Assembly: GCF_022640935.1 (NCBI RefSeq)
Contig: NZ_JALCCV010000017.1
Location: 1 to 43,875 of the forward strand
Source: Bifidobacterium sp.
Lineage (GTDB): Bacteria > Actinomycetota > Actinomycetes > Actinomycetales > Bifidobacteriaceae
Reading direction: 5' to 3'
Length of the DNA stretch: 43,875 nt
In this document: piece after piece, positions 8,703 through 18,131 of the stretch
Numbering within the stretch: position 1 is the stretch's first letter
Layout of the letters: each line of letters starts with the position of its first letter
The notes under the pieces: generated by a model
The model's database searches: none
Told to the model about the DNA's origin: nothing
Seen by the model: only the letters and a program-made list of their open reading frames with translations
Made by a program: the position numbers and the translations under genes

Positions 8703-10301
8703 TCAGAGCTGCGTCGACGCCATGATGAAGGAGCCGCTGGCGACGGGGCGTCTGCCGCGCGCATTGCGCATGCCGGTCATGCCCGCGGCCATCCAAGCAT
8801 CCATATCGGCCGCACGCCGATCCGCGTCTACGTCCATATATGCATCGGTTACGGCGCCTGCACCGGCTGTGCCCATTGTGCCATTGTCGGCGTATTCGGC
8901 GATGCGAGCGTCCGCGGCGGCATCGACGGTCAGCCGGCCCTCCCGGGCGGGGATGAACACGGACTGCCCGCAGGTGAGCACACATTCGTCTTCGGCGCTG
9001 ATGCAGTGAATCGCACCTTGCGTGCACAGCAGCACGCGCGGGCCATGATCGCCTGGAATCAGCGGTCCGCTGCCGATCTGCTCGGCCAGTCGGCTGTATC
9101 TGCGCACGAGCCGATCCGCCATCGGCCACTGCTGGTGACTCGCATCCACATGACCGTACGAAAGCATGAATTCCTCCAGCTCGGGCTTGTAGACCACTAC
9201 GTCACGCATCATGAGTGTTACGAGATTGGTCGCCGCCGGGTCGATGGGCGCGGCCGAATGGCAATCGAGCGTATGCAGCAGGTTGGGAATGTCCTTGTGC
9301 TTGACGGTCATGCCTGCACGCAGCACGTTGTCCGAATTGGTCATGATTTCAGCAGCCGTCCCATGCAGGTAGGCGTGGGGCGTGCCCGCCGGGATGAACA
9401 CGGATTCGCCTTCATCGAGCGCGACCGGATTCATCATCAGCAGGCTCAGCACGCTGGCATCTCCCGCAAAGGCCCGGGCCGCGATCAGCGCATAGTCGAA
9501 CGCGAGACGAGATCGCGCAGTCGTGGCTTTCGCAGCCCCCGCGTGCAAGGCTTCCAGCAGGCCACCGGTGCCATGGGCGACATCATTGGAGCCAGCTGTG
9601 GCCACATCAACGTCCCTGCCGGCATCGCCTACGCTGTCCGCGGTGATCGCCGTATAGAAGGCCCGGAACACCTGACGTCTGGACTCCGGCCAGACCTTGG
9701 CGGCGATCGGCATCATTGCATCGGCGGCCGCGAAATCGTCTGAGCCGCGGCCGAGCAGGGGAAAATGAGGCTGCAACGCCTGCACCATGCGCGCGGCGAT
9801 CGGATGGTCAACGAGTTTGAGGTTGCGCAGCATAAAAGGAATCGAGGCGAATCCGACCGATGCACTGAACGGCTCCACGGCGACGACCATCTCGCTTTTC
9901 GCCACCGGATCTTTGAACGAGCGCTCGGGAGAGTCGAAGGGCACCGCGGCCGCATTCTGCGCATTGTACCCGGCGCGCGCCTCGAAGCCGACCGGATGCA
10001 CCTGGAGCGAGAGCGGGATGCGCGCGGATATCATCTTGAGCAAGTAGGGCAGCACCGGCCCGAAACGGTCGGAGTTGCGCTCTCCCACCATCGCCGTCGG
10101 ATCGCTGCGAATGGCGTCGGGAACGCTGACAAGACCCTGCCCGGGGATGTCGAGCAGCGAAGGCCACTGCGGATGCCCGCTGAACCACATTTCGGCCAGC
10201 GGGCCGCTGCACGGCTCGGGCAATCGGCTGGAGAACATCGTCTGCAAACGGTCAAAGGAACCCCACGCGTAGCGTTTGGCGACGGGACGGATCGGGTACA
10301 C
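8703..10301 (-). CDS. manA: Mannose-6-phosphate isomerase, class I
   Basis: Interconverts mannose-6-phosphate and fructose-6-phosphate. The N-terminus (YAWGSFDRLQ), AEMWFSGHPQWPS, the zinc-site motif LSLQVHP and the later GTPHAYLHG with its metal and active-site residues are those of type I PMI. At 532 residues it is longer than the usual 390-440: the helical middle and the C-terminal tail are extended, and a stretch at about residues 235-255 (SNDVAHGTGG) looks inserted. Start is GTG 10301 with AAGGA and a 7-nt gap, so it is a leadered message. Divergent from the small membrane protein gene. Confidence 0.9.
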   Translation of the reverse strand: MYPIRPVAKRYAWGSFDRLQTMFSSRLPEPCSGPLAEMWFSGHPQWPSLLDIPGQGLVSVPDAIRSDPTAMVGERNSDRFGPVLPYLLKMISARIPLSLQVHPVGFEARAGYNAQNAAAVPFDSPERSFKDPVAKSEMVVAVEPFSASVGFASIPFMLRNLKLVDHPIAARMVQALQPHFPLLGRGSDDFAAADAMMPIAAKVWPESRRQVFRAFYTAITADSVGDAGRDVDVATAGSNDVAHGTGGLLEALHAGAAKATTARSRLAFDYALIAARAFAGDASVLSLLMMNPVALDEGESVFIPAGTPHAYLHGTAAEIMTNSDNVLRAGMTVKHKDIPNLLHTLDCHSAAPIDPAATNLVTLMMRDVVVYKPELEEFMLSYGHVDASHQQWPMADRLVRRYSRLAEQIGSGPLIPGDHGPRVLLCTQGAIHCISAEDECVLTCGQSVFIPAREGRLTVDAAADARIAEYADNGTMGTAGAGAVTDAYMDVDADRRAADMDAWMAAGMTGMRNARGRRPVASGSFIMASTQL

Positions 10302-10384
10302 AGACGATTCCTTTCTTCCCGGCGGACAACGGTCTGAATCAAGGTTACCCCTCGCAAGGCCACCATGCGAGCTACAGTGAAGAT

Positions 10385-10642
10385 ATGAAAATAGCGCCGA
10401 TTATCAATCCCGACGTTCGCAAATCCTCTCCCCAGCCAGCCCAAGTGGACCTGCGCAAGGTATTCCTCATCGGCACTGGTCTGTGGGTTTTGGCGACGGC
10501 AATCTGCGCGATCCTTATGCTGGTCTTCGATTTCGCGATCCTCAAGCTGCTGATCATCTGCGCAGCCGGCATCGCGACCGGCATCGTGCTGCTGCTCTGG
10601 GAACGCTTCGACCGCCGCAATTACCGCCGCCTAGCCGACTAA
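10385..10642 (+). CDS. Small two-helix membrane protein (DUF2530-like)
   Basis: An 85-residue protein: a polar N-terminus with PQPAQVDLRKV, two hydrophobic helices (about 27-48 and 51-72) and a basic tail WERFDRRNYRR. This matches the plan of the actinobacterial DUF2530 family as I remember it; function unknown. ATG 10385 follows TACAGT (10373-10378) by 6 nt and has no separate ribosome binding site, so the message may be leaderless. Convergent with the sensor kinase gene. Confidence 0.7.
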   Translation: MKIAPIINPDVRKSSPQPAQVDLRKVFLIGTGLWVLATAICAILMLVFDFAILKLLIICAAGIATGIVLLLWERFDRRNYRRLAD

Positions 10643-10668
10643 CCGCCTAGGCCGGAGGAACCAGGGGT

Positions 10669-11964
10669 TCAGCGCGCCAGCGGCAGGGAGAGCGTGAAGG
10701 TGCTACCTTGGCCGGGGGCGCTCCATACCGTCGCGCTGCCATGATGGGTGAGCGCCACATGCTTGACGATGGCCAAGCCTAATCCGATGCCCTCCCCAGT
10801 GCGCTCATTCTGGTTCGTCCCCCGGTAGAAGCGTTCGAAAACGCGCGACTGCTCGGCCTTGGCGATGCCTTGCCCGCGGTCGATCACCCGGATGACGGCC
10901 TGATCTCCTTGGCGCGAAGCCCGAGCGGAGACGCTCACCGTAGCCCCTTTAGGCGAGTACAGCATCGCGTTTTCGACCAGTTTGCGCACCGCCGCGCGAA
11001 TCTGTTCCCCCTCGCCGTTGATGTTCAACGTAGTGTCGCAGTCAACGACGAGCGGCACGCGCAGTCTGCAGCTCTCCTCGGCCAGCTGGCCTACGATCTG
11101 GCCCACCTGCTCGCCCACGTTCAGCCGGTTGGCCCGTGTCGGGGTCACCGGTTCCTGCGCCTTGATGAGCAGGAGCAGATCAGAGACCATATGATTGAGC
11201 CGGCGGCTGGAAGACTTTACTTGCCGGGCCTCATGGCGCACCTGGTCAATGTCGAGATCGCCGGCCTCGAGAGTGTCGGCGAGGCGCTCCAAGTCCTGGG
11301 TCGGCGCCAGCAGTTGCTCGGACACGTTGACGATGAAGGAGTCGCGCAGCTGGGAGAAACGGATGGACTCGCTCATATCGTCAAGCAGCACGACGACGAA
11401 ATGCTCGTTGATGCGCCCGACGGTCACTTTGACCCAGTTCGGCCGGCTCACACCCTGCGTATCCTGCATGCCATCGGAGGCGCTGAGGCGCTGTTCTCTG
11501 CTATGTCCCGGCGCTTGGGCCATGACGCGGATGAAGCGTTCGGGCGTGTCGGTCGTCAGCTCAAACTGCTGGCGGCCGCCTTTGCTCCGCACGGCGCGCA
11601 CATGCTCAAGCACGTGATCGTCGACGATCACGTCGTCGCTGACCACGCCGAGGGCGTAGGCGTCCGGATTCGCGCGCACGACTTCGTCGTTGCCGTCGAC
11701 CACGATCGAAACCGTATCGAGCATGGATATGAGCGCGGCCGTGGAATCGTCCAGGTCGTCATCCTCGTCATCGTCGTCCTGGCGATGGCCGAATCGGCGT
11801 CGTATCGCTGCTATTCGATCGCCGAGTCCCGAGTCCGGGCGGGCGAGACGGGTGATCACGGGACGCAACCAGTCCGCCACAGTATAAAGGAGTGCCGCGA
11901 GGATGGCGGCGGCGAGCAAGCCGAATACCGCAAAGATCAACACGGACGACACAGAGAAAGGCAT
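10669..11964 (-). CDS. SenX3-like sensor histidine kinase lacking the acceptor His
   Basis: A 431-residue protein: one N-terminal membrane helix (about 8-32), a PAS-like domain with an acidic linker before it (DDDDEDDD, 63-70), a dimerisation helix pair and a C-terminal HATPase. The ATPase boxes are intact: N box LVENAMLYSP (329-338), G1 DRGQGI (362-367), F box VFERFYRG and G2 GEGIGLGLAIV (390-400). The place and domain order next to phoU match SenX3/PhoR of the phosphate system. However, the H box that should read S-H-E-L-(R/K)-T-P reads NVSEQLLAP (213-221): Glu216 occupies the phospho-acceptor His position (codon 11319-11317, GAG). No response regulator lies beside it. GACAAT (11976-11971) is 6 nt before the ATG. 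It may be a pseudokinase or phosphatase-only sensor. Confidence 0.85.
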   Translation of the reverse strand: MPFSVSSVLIFAVFGLLAAAILAALLYTVADWLRPVITRLARPDSGLGDRIAAIRRRFGHRQDDDDEDDDLDDSTAALISMLDTVSIVVDGNDEVVRANPDAYALGVVSDDVIVDDHVLEHVRAVRSKGGRQQFELTTDTPERFIRVMAQAPGHSREQRLSASDGMQDTQGVSRPNWVKVTVGRINEHFVVVLLDDMSESIRFSQLRDSFIVNVSEQLLAPTQDLERLADTLEAGDLDIDQVRHEARQVKSSSRRLNHMVSDLLLLIKAQEPVTPTRANRLNVGEQVGQIVGQLAEESCRLRVPLVVDCDTTLNINGEGEQIRAAVRKLVENAMLYSPKGATVSVSARASRQGDQAVIRVIDRGQGIAKAEQSRVFERFYRGTNQNERTGEGIGLGLAIVKHVALTHHGSATVWSAPGQGSTFTLSLPLAR

Positions 11965-12210
11965 GGCTCCATTGTCCCATACCCGGCTGCCTCATGTTCC
12001 CTACTCTGGGATTGGCGGTGCGATGCGCGTCTGGCGCTGCCAAAACGCGCCCGGCCATGGCTAATCGCGACCGATGACATGAATGGCGGATGAACGGCCC
12101 GGTGAATTCTAGGACAACAACGCGCCGGGCTGGCACGCCCGCCTCGCCAAGAAACGGCGTTGAGAATACACTGGGGGTAGTCGAGAACCTCATATCAGGA
12201 AGGCTGAATC

Positions 12211-12891
12211 ATGCGCGTTATTTTCAACGAGGAGTTGAAGGCCGTGGCCGACGACCTCGACCATATGGCACAATCCGTGCGTAAGGCAATTACGTTGTCG
12301 GGCGAGGCGCTGATGGACGCCGATCTGGAAGCTGCGCAGAGCGTTATCGACGGCGATATCGAAATCGACGCGTTGGAGTCCAGCATCATCGACCAATGCG
12401 TGCGGCTGCTCGCCAAGCAGAATCCGGTGGCCACCGATTTGCGCGTGGTCGTCTCCTCCATGCGTTTGGCATCCACATTCGAGCGCATGGGTGATTTGGC
12501 CCGGCATATCGCCGAGGCCGCTCGCCGCACCTATCCGCTCTCCCCGGTGCCACCTGAGGCGCATGATCTGTTCGCGCAGATGCGTGACTTCCTCAACATG
12601 ACGGCGGACCGCACGGCGACTATGCTCGCCGACCGCGACGCCAAAGTCGCCGAGCAGATCATCCTCGACGACGACACACTGGATGGCCTTCACCACCAGA
12701 CTTTCGCGATGGTGCTTGACGACTCTTGGAAGGGCACGAAGCAACAGCTCATTGATGTGGTGCTCATCGGACGATTCATGGAGCGGCTGGGCGATCACGC
12801 GGTCTCGGCCGCTCGGCGCGTGGTGTTCATCGTCTCCGGATTCGACCCCAGCAAGGAGCCAGAGCGCGACGAAGGCGAAGACATCAGCTGA
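12211..12891 (+). CDS. phoU: Phosphate transport system regulatory protein PhoU
   Basis: A 226-residue, all-helical protein in two repeats, each carrying the PhoU metal-cluster motif E-R-(M/L)-G-D: FERMGDLARHIAE in the first and MERLGDHAVSAARR in the second. PhoU links the Pst phosphate transporter to the PhoR/SenX3 sensor and represses the Pho regulon when phosphate is plentiful. ATG 12211 has AGGAAGG upstream. It is divergent from the SenX3-like gene, sharing about 245 bases of control region; the pst genes are not in this window. A 15-bp hairpin follows it. Confidence 0.93.
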   Translation: MRVIFNEELKAVADDLDHMAQSVRKAITLSGEALMDADLEAAQSVIDGDIEIDALESSIIDQCVRLLAKQNPVATDLRVVVSSMRLASTFERMGDLARHIAEAARRTYPLSPVPPEAHDLFAQMRDFLNMTADRTATMLADRDAKVAEQIILDDDTLDGLHHQTFAMVLDDSWKGTKQQLIDVVLIGRFMERLGDHAVSAARRVVFIVSGFDPSKEPERDEGEDIS

Positions 12892-12949
12892 GTCCTTGGC
12901 TAAGGCCTCGGCGTGCCTAGCGAAGGCTGCTTCAGGCATGACGGGCGCA

Positions 12950-12989
12950 GCCGAAGGCGGACTCTGTTGTATTGGAGTCCGCCTTCGGC
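12950..12989 (+). terminator. 15-bp hairpin after phoU
   Basis: GCCGAAGGCGGACTC (12950-12964) pairs perfectly with GAGTCCGCCTTCGGC (12975-12989) around a 10-nt loop. No T run follows, so it may slow or protect the phoU transcript rather than act as a classical terminator. Confidence 0.6.
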
Positions 12990-13085
12990 GTACCTGTATC
13001 TGCGTATCCGCTGAATGAATTCATCTTGCCGGTCGCAGAAAACCGCTGGCGGAGAGAATCAATATGCCCGCTCACCGGAATCAAC

Positions 13086-13143
13086 AAACCGCTGCCGCCT
13101 GACCAGCCGGCGTAGATGCCGATTGGTCAGGCGGCAGCGGTTT
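13086..13143. terminator. 20-bp hairpin downstream of gpmA
   Basis: AAACCGCTGCCGCCTGACCA (13086-13105) pairs with its exact complement at 13124-13143 around an 18-nt loop. It lies about 50 bases past the gpmA stop. T residues are few on either strand. Confidence 0.7.
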
Positions 13144-13193
13144 ATCGTCCGTTTGCCCTAAACGTCAGTCCTTTCTCGGACTCACTGCCTGAC

Positions 13194-13940
13194 TCACTTC
13201 TTGCTTTGGCCTTGGGCGGCGACTGCGGCGGCGCCTGCGGCGGCGGCCTCGGGGTCGAGGTACTCGCCACGCGGCTTGATCGGCTTGAAGTTCTCATCCA
13301 GTTCGTACAGCAGCGGGATGCCGGTCGGAATGTTGACCTTGGAGATCTCCTCTTCGCTCAGACCATCGAGCATCTTGACGATGGCGCGCAGCGAGTTGCC
13401 GTGCGCAGCGATCAGGACGGTCTTGCCCGACTTGAGCTCGGGCTCGATCGCGGACTCCCAATACGGGGTGACGCGGGCCACGACGTTGGCCAAGGCTTCG
13501 GCCTCGGGCACCGGGTCGCCGACGTAGCGCGGATCCTTGTCCTGCGCATACGGGTCGTCGGGATCGATCTCCGGCGGCGGGGTGGCGTAGGAGCGGCGCC
13601 AGATCATGAACTTCTCGTCGCCGTACTCCTGGCGGATCTCGGACTTGTTCTTGCCCTGCAGCGCGCCGTAATGACGCTCGTTGAGACGCCAGCTGCGCTG
13701 AACGGGAATCCACAGGCGGTCGGCCTCGTCGAGGGCGATATTGGCCGTGTTGATGGCGCGGCGCAGCAGCGAAGTGAAGACGATGTCGGGAAGGACATTC
13801 TTCTCTTTGAGCAGCTGACCGCCGCGCTTGGCCTCTTCCTCGCCCTGCTCGGTCAGCGGGACATCCACCCAGCCGGTGAACTGATTGGTTTTATTCCATG
13901 CGCTCTGACCATGTCGGAGCAGTACTAATTTGTAAGACAT
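13194..13940 (-). CDS. gpmA: 2,3-bisphosphoglycerate-dependent phosphoglycerate mutase
   Basis: Interconverts 3- and 2-phosphoglycerate in glycolysis and the lower bifid shunt. The 248-residue protein has the phosphohistidine motif [11 protein letters not shown] (His11), [15 protein letters not shown], the catalytic Glu region [17 protein letters not shown] and the second His in [10 protein letters not shown], as in dPGM. The C-terminal 25 residues are Ala-rich and disordered-looking, as in many actinobacterial forms. The start has no Shine-Dalgarno, but a good -10 TATGAT (13952-13947) lies 6 nt before the ATG, so leaderless expression is likely. Confidence 0.95.
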   Translation of the reverse strand: MSYKLVLLRHGQSAWNKTNQFTGWVDVPLTEQGEEEAKRGGQLLKEKNVLPDIVFTSLLRRAINTANIALDEADRLWIPVQRSWRLNERHYGALQGKNKSEIRQEYGDEKFMIWRRSYATPPPEIDPDDPYAQDKDPRYVGDPVPEAEALANVVARVTPYWESAIEPELKSGKTVLIAAHGNSLRAIVKMLDGLSEEEISKVNIPTGIPLLYELDENFKPIKPRGEYLDPEAAAAGAAAVAAQGQSKK

Positions 13941-14135
13941 GTTCCAATCATAAGGGCCATCGGCGACACTGTGGGCCGCATCACACTCGGCGAACGTGCG
14001 CGCTCACATTGCGATGGAAGGCATCGGCCGGTCATGCGGACTGGGATTCTTTGACGCACATGCAACACCAGACTGCGTATGCATTGTGGGACAGCGCGCA
14101 TATCCTACGCATACCCGCCACAAGACGGGTTCCTC

Positions 14136-15389
14136 CTACATTGCGATGAGATGCAGCGTTCCGAAAGCGAATGCCACAGCCAGCGACAGGAAGCTGCATA
14201 ACGGCAACGCCGCGCGATGGTTCCTGCGCTGGATGGCGAGCACAGCGCACAGGCACAGCACGCAGGTCACCGCCAGCAACGCACCGGATGCATAGAAAAG
14301 ATATTGGGCACGCAGCGCAGGGGCATAATTGCACACGATCCGACCCGCGTCGTTCGTGCCGCACGCGTCCTGAGCCATGCCCTGAACATGCTGCCAGGGC
14401 ACACGGGCCACGAACTCCCCAGCCAGCATCAGCACTGGGACGATAACCATCGCCTCGGCGAACCGCCGTCCCCTGCGCTCCCCCATGCGCACCATCCATG
14501 TGCGCTTGCCGTGCGCCGCGTCGTCGTCGACATCGCGCAGATTATTGACGGACAGCACCGCGACGGCAAGCAGGCCCTGCGCGATGCCGACCCAGATGAT
14601 CAGATACGGCACCGTGTCGGACAACGCATATGCCGTGCCGCAGGCGGCAATAAGCCCGAAGAACACGAAGGCCGACGCCTCGCCCCAGCCGTGATAGCCA
14701 TATGGATGCTCGCCGCCGACATAGAACCAGCCGGCCACGATGCACGCCAAGCCAAGCGCGGCAAGCCACCAATGGCCGGTGAGCATGATGATCGCCAAAC
14801 CGCATACGCAGGCGAGCGCCGCGCTGATGCCCGCCGCGGCAAGCACCTTCTTCGGCGCGACGCCCGATGCCACAAGCCGCGATGGGGCCTGCAGGCGCGA
14901 TGCACCGACTCCTGAACCAATTGGTTCCTTGGCTGGTCGGGATGGGATCTGCGATTGATACTGCGATTGGGCTCGTGACCGGGCTTTGACGCGTGCGCGA
15001 TGCGCGGAATCTGCGGGGGAAGAGCCTCGCATACCGAGTTCACCATCAACGATGCTTGCGCCGCCGATGCCCCGCCCGCTGTCGACTCCGCGTTTGCCAT
15101 CCGAGTAGTCATTGGCAAAGTTCGCGGCGATTTGCAGGAAAATCGCAACGCCGGCACACAGCGATGCCACCGCGATATACCAGCCCGGAGCCGTCAGGCA
15201 CCGGCCGTAATCGCCTACCGGATACGGCGGGCGGCCGCCGAACACCGGGCACGGCCTATGGTCATACGATCCGCCGTATACGCCTGCGAACACGGTCTGC
15301 CACATGGTCATGACTGCCGCGATAACCGGGGCCAGCCCCAACGGCAGGGTTTTCGGTCGTGCCCCTCTGAGCCACAATCCAAGTTTCAT
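14136..15389 (-). CDS. menA: MenA/UbiA-type polyprenyltransferase
   Basis: A polytopic membrane enzyme of about 417 residues. Both Asp-rich UbiA motifs are visible: FANDYSDGKRGVD (first, N-D-x2-D-x3-G) and NNLRDVDDDAAHGKRT (second). The opening LWLRGARPKTLPLGLAPV is characteristic of MenA, which joins a prenyl chain to 1,4-dihydroxy-2-naphthoate. Unusual: about 65 polar, low-complexity residues (GSSPADSAHRARVKARSR onward) sit between the first Asp motif and the next helix, and about 30 Gly/Pro/Tyr-rich residues sit in the first loop. ATG 15389 (GGTGGGG before it) is preferred over 15401. It follows lysS on the same strand. No other menaquinone gene is in the window, so the true substrate is uncertain. 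Confidence 0.8.
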   Translation of the reverse strand: MKLGLWLRGARPKTLPLGLAPVIAAVMTMWQTVFAGVYGGSYDHRPCPVFGGRPPYPVGDYGRCLTAPGWYIAVASLCAGVAIFLQIAANFANDYSDGKRGVDSGRGIGGASIVDGELGMRGSSPADSAHRARVKARSRAQSQYQSQIPSRPAKEPIGSGVGASRLQAPSRLVASGVAPKKVLAAAGISAALACVCGLAIIMLTGHWWLAALGLACIVAGWFYVGGEHPYGYHGWGEASAFVFFGLIAACGTAYALSDTVPYLIIWVGIAQGLLAVAVLSVNNLRDVDDDAAHGKRTWMVRMGERRGRRFAEAMVIVPVLMLAGEFVARVPWQHVQGMAQDACGTNDAGRIVCNYAPALRAQYLFYASGALLAVTCVLCLCAVLAIQRRNHRAALPLCSFLSLAVAFAFGTLHLIAM

Positions 15390-15442
15390 ATTCCCCACCA
15401 TATACGAGATGCGCCTTCGGGAAGCCGCGCGCTTGCTCGCGC

Positions 15443-17104
15443 CTAGTGATTGATCGGCTTGACGAGAGGGAAGGTGATGGTTTCGCGGATCGTCGCACCG
15501 GTCAGGGCGATGAGCAGACGGTCAATGCCCATGCCCATGCCGCCGGCTGGCGGCATGCCAACGCCGAGCGCCTCCAGAAAGTCCTCGTCAATGTCCATGG
15601 CCTCCTCGTCGCCGGCCATCGCATCGCGCGCCTGGGCGACGAGCCGCTCGCGCTGCACGACCGGATCGTTGAGCTCGGAATATCCGGTGGCCAGCTCGAA
15701 GCCGCGCACGTAAAGGTCCCATTTCTCGACCATGCCCGGCTTGGAGCGGTGGGTTTTGACCAGCGGGCTGGTCTCGACCGGGAAGTCGCGCACGAAGGTC
15801 GGCTCGTAGAGTTTGTCCTCGTAGAAATGCTCCCACAGATGCTCCACGAGCTTGCCGTGGTTCTCCACGTCATCGCGCTCGACGCCGAGCTTTTCGGCGA
15901 TCGCGCCAAGATGCCCGACCGAGGTGTCGGGCGTGATCTCCTCGCCCAAGGCCTCGGAAAGCGAGCCGTACATGGTGATCTGCTTCCATTCGCCACCAAA
16001 ATCGTACTCAGTGCCGTCCAGCAGCGTGACGGTCGTGGAGCCGAAGACGTCAACTGCGGTCTTCTGGATGAGCTCCTTGACGAGCTTGCCGATCGTGTCG
16101 TAGGTGCCATAGGCCTGATATGCCTCGACCATGGTGAATTCCGGGGCGTGCGTGGCGTCGGCGCCCTCGTTGCGGAAGTCGCGGTTGATCTCGAACACGC
16201 GGTCGATGCCGCCCACCAAGCATCGCTTGAGGAACAGTTCGGGCGCGATGCGCAGAAACAGGTCGATGTCAAAAGCGTTCATATGCGTGGTGAACGGGCG
16301 GGCCGCAGCGCCGCCATGGATGGTCTGCAGCATCGGAGTCTCGACCTCGATGAAGTCGTGGTCGTCGAAGGTGCGGCGCAGCGAGGTCACGGCCTTGGAG
16401 CGGTTGCGCACCATATTGCGCACATTCTCATCGGCGATCATGCCGATGTACGGCTTGCGCGTGCGCGTATCGTCATTGAGCTCTTTGTGCAGCGCCGGCA
16501 GCGGCTGCAGGGCCTTGGCAGCGATACTCCATTCAGTGGCGAAAACGGAAAGCTCGCCGGTTTTCGACGCGATGACGCGACCACGAAGGTACAAATGGTC
16601 ACCCAAGTCAACCAACTGCTTGAACTGCTTAAGCGAATCGGCGCCGATCTCGCGCTTGGCGATCATGCCTTGGATCTTGGTGCCGTCGCCAGCGCACAGC
16701 TGCACGAAGCACAGGCCGCCGGCGTTGCGGATGAAGAGCACACGCCCGGCGATGCCGACCATATCCTCGGTCTCCTCGCCCGGCTGCAACGTGCCGTCGT
16801 ACTTGGCGCGCACATCCTCGATGCGGTCGGTCACGTCGAGATGCACCGGATAAGGCTGCAGGCCTTCCTTGAGTATCAGTGCACGCTTGGCCACGCGCAT
16901 CTGCACCTGCTCGGGGTGCGCGAGCGGTCCATACGTGACGTTGCCCGGATCGATCGCCTCGTCGAGGCTCGCGCCGCCGTCGATCGCCCTGCGGATGCTC
17001 GCGTCCTGCTGCAGCAGCATATGCGCGCGCTCGACGGTGGTCATCGTGGGAGCCTGCTCGTCGGATTCCGCAGCGCTCTCAGTGTTTTCAGTCGTTTCAC
17101 TCAT
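15443..17104 (-). CDS. lysS: Lysyl-tRNA synthetase, class II
   Basis: Charges tRNA-Lys. The 553-residue protein has an acidic, probably disordered N-terminus of about 20 residues, an OB-fold anticodon-binding domain (about 80-210, with [18 protein letters not shown]), and a class II catalytic core: motif 2 [20 protein letters not shown] and motif 3 [15 protein letters not shown] near the C-terminus, as in bacterial LysS. No strong ribosome site is visible; TAGAGT lies 8 nt before the ATG. The menA-like gene follows on the same strand after about 50 bases. Confidence 0.95.
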   Translation of the reverse strand: MSETTENTESAAESDEQAPTMTTVERAHMLLQQDASIRRAIDGGASLDEAIDPGNVTYGPLAHPEQVQMRVAKRALILKEGLQPYPVHLDVTDRIEDVRAKYDGTLQPGEETEDMVGIAGRVLFIRNAGGLCFVQLCAGDGTKIQGMIAKREIGADSLKQFKQLVDLGDHLYLRGRVIASKTGELSVFATEWSIAAKALQPLPALHKELNDDTRTRKPYIGMIADENVRNMVRNRSKAVTSLRRTFDDHDFIEVETPMLQTIHGGAAARPFTTHMNAFDIDLFLRIAPELFLKRCLVGGIDRVFEINRDFRNEGADATHAPEFTMVEAYQAYGTYDTIGKLVKELIQKTAVDVFGSTTVTLLDGTEYDFGGEWKQITMYGSLSEALGEEITPDTSVGHLGAIAEKLGVERDDVENHGKLVEHLWEHFYEDKLYEPTFVRDFPVETSPLVKTHRSKPGMVEKWDLYVRGFELATGYSELNDPVVQRERLVAQARDAMAGDEEAMDIDEDFLEALGVGMPPAGGMGMGIDRLLIALTGATIRETITFPLVKPINH

Positions 17105-17252
17105 AACGCACCACTCTAATCAACCGCCGATACACCCGTGGATGCGGCCTAAGTACGCCCGTGGATAATCGCAAAACAATGACGCAGCCTGTTTTCGCCT
17201 CGCCATATCCTCATCTACCGTGGTTGTTCATTGTTTTTCTGTTGAGTAAGGA

Positions 17253-17460
17253 GATTCGGCCTCACTCAGCGTGCTTTCGGGTTTTTCGCCGCGTGAGGCT
17301 CAACGGCTATCGGCTTTGCCGGATTCGTTGGTATTCCGGGCTTCTTGACGGCAGCAGGATGTTCAAATCCTCACGTAACGTGAAAAATCTTGTTTTGGCG
17401 TTGAGTGAGGCCGAATCCCCTCGCTTAATGTGGTTTCGGATGATTGTCGCGTTTAGTGAT
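17253..17460. repeat. Palindromic intergenic element with repeated GTGAGG words
   Basis: Between lysS and tRNA-Pro. The outer arms are GATTCGGCCTCACTCAGCG (17253-17271) and CGTTGAGTGAGGCCGAATC (17399-17417), inverted with one mismatch; inner arms CGTGAGG (17292-17298) and CCTCACG (17369-17375) are also inverted. Related words on either strand occur at 17361-17380 (CGTTACGTGAGG), 17412-17430 (CATTAAGCGAGG) and 17449 onward (CGTTTAGTGA). A transcript would fold into a long imperfect hairpin. No protein is encoded. The rest of the interval (17105-17250, 17461-17800) shows nothing else clear. Confidence 0.75.
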
Positions 17461-17800
17461 AGATGATATGGAGCGTACATATGGCAGTTTCCCCGCAGCG
17501 CATCATTGGTGAAGCTACACAGCGTCACACGACGCAAATGAAGCATCGCATCTGACCCGGTGCATCATTTGTGTCAACTGTCGACGATAATTGGCGCCAA
17601 TGGTGCTGAGCACAAACGCAACCATGAAAGTAAGGCACCGGCTTCGATTTTGGGTCGATTGCGTCCTAATCGGTCAACGCTCTGGTCATAGCCCCGCCTT
17701 CACGACTTTAGCGGTCGTTCATCTCAGCTATGAACAGCCCACAGGGCTGTCCGCTTTACAGCTCAGCGCGGCTGTCCGCTTCATGGCTCGACACTCCGTT

Positions 17801-17829
17801 TTGTCATATCTGACACCCCGAGGTATCAT
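17801..17829 (+). promoter_or_regulatory. Promoter of tRNA-Pro
   Basis: -35 TTGTCA (17801-17806) and -10 TATCAT (17824-17829) are separated by exactly 17 bases, placing a start about 10-12 bases before the tRNA 5' end. This is the best sigma-70-like promoter seen in the window. Confidence 0.8.
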
Positions 17830-17846
17830 GTCACCTGTTGCCAAAA

Positions 17847-17920
17847 CGGGCTGTAGCGCAGCTTGGTAGCGCGCCTCGTTCGGGACGAGGAGGCCGCGAG
17901 TTCAAATCTCGCCAGCCCGA
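17847..17920 (+). tRNA. tRNA-Pro (CGG)
   Basis: Acceptor CGGGCTG (17847-17853) pairs with CAGCCCG (17913-17919), discriminator A17920. The anticodon arm CCTCG/CGAGG closes the loop TTCGGGA with anticodon CGG at 17881-17883; the T loop TTCAAAT is standard. CCA is not encoded. Confidence 0.96.
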
Positions 17921-17930
17921 CAAGTATGGG

Positions 17931-17968
17931 GAATCGTTGGAATTTCAACGATTCTCTTTTGTTTTTTT
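17931..17968 (+). terminator. Terminator after tRNA-Pro
   Basis: GAATCGTTG (17931-17939) pairs with CAACGATTC (17946-17954) and is followed by a T-rich run to 17968. Confidence 0.9.
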
Positions 17969-18131
17969 ACTCTTGTCCATCATTCTTTATTCGTTATCCG
18001 GTTGCTGCGCTGCCTCTTGCCTCCTCGCTCAACTCCTTGTTCGGCACCAGCCATACGATGATGTCGATCATATCCATCCATGGGCAGCCCAGTTAGGCTA
18101 GGCCGGACCGCCCAGTTTTCGGGGAGCAGCA

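Noticed and set aside
15446..17119. 557-codon plus-strand frame opposite lysS
   Set aside because: It is an exact shadow of lysS, whose class II synthetase motifs are unmistakable on the minus strand.
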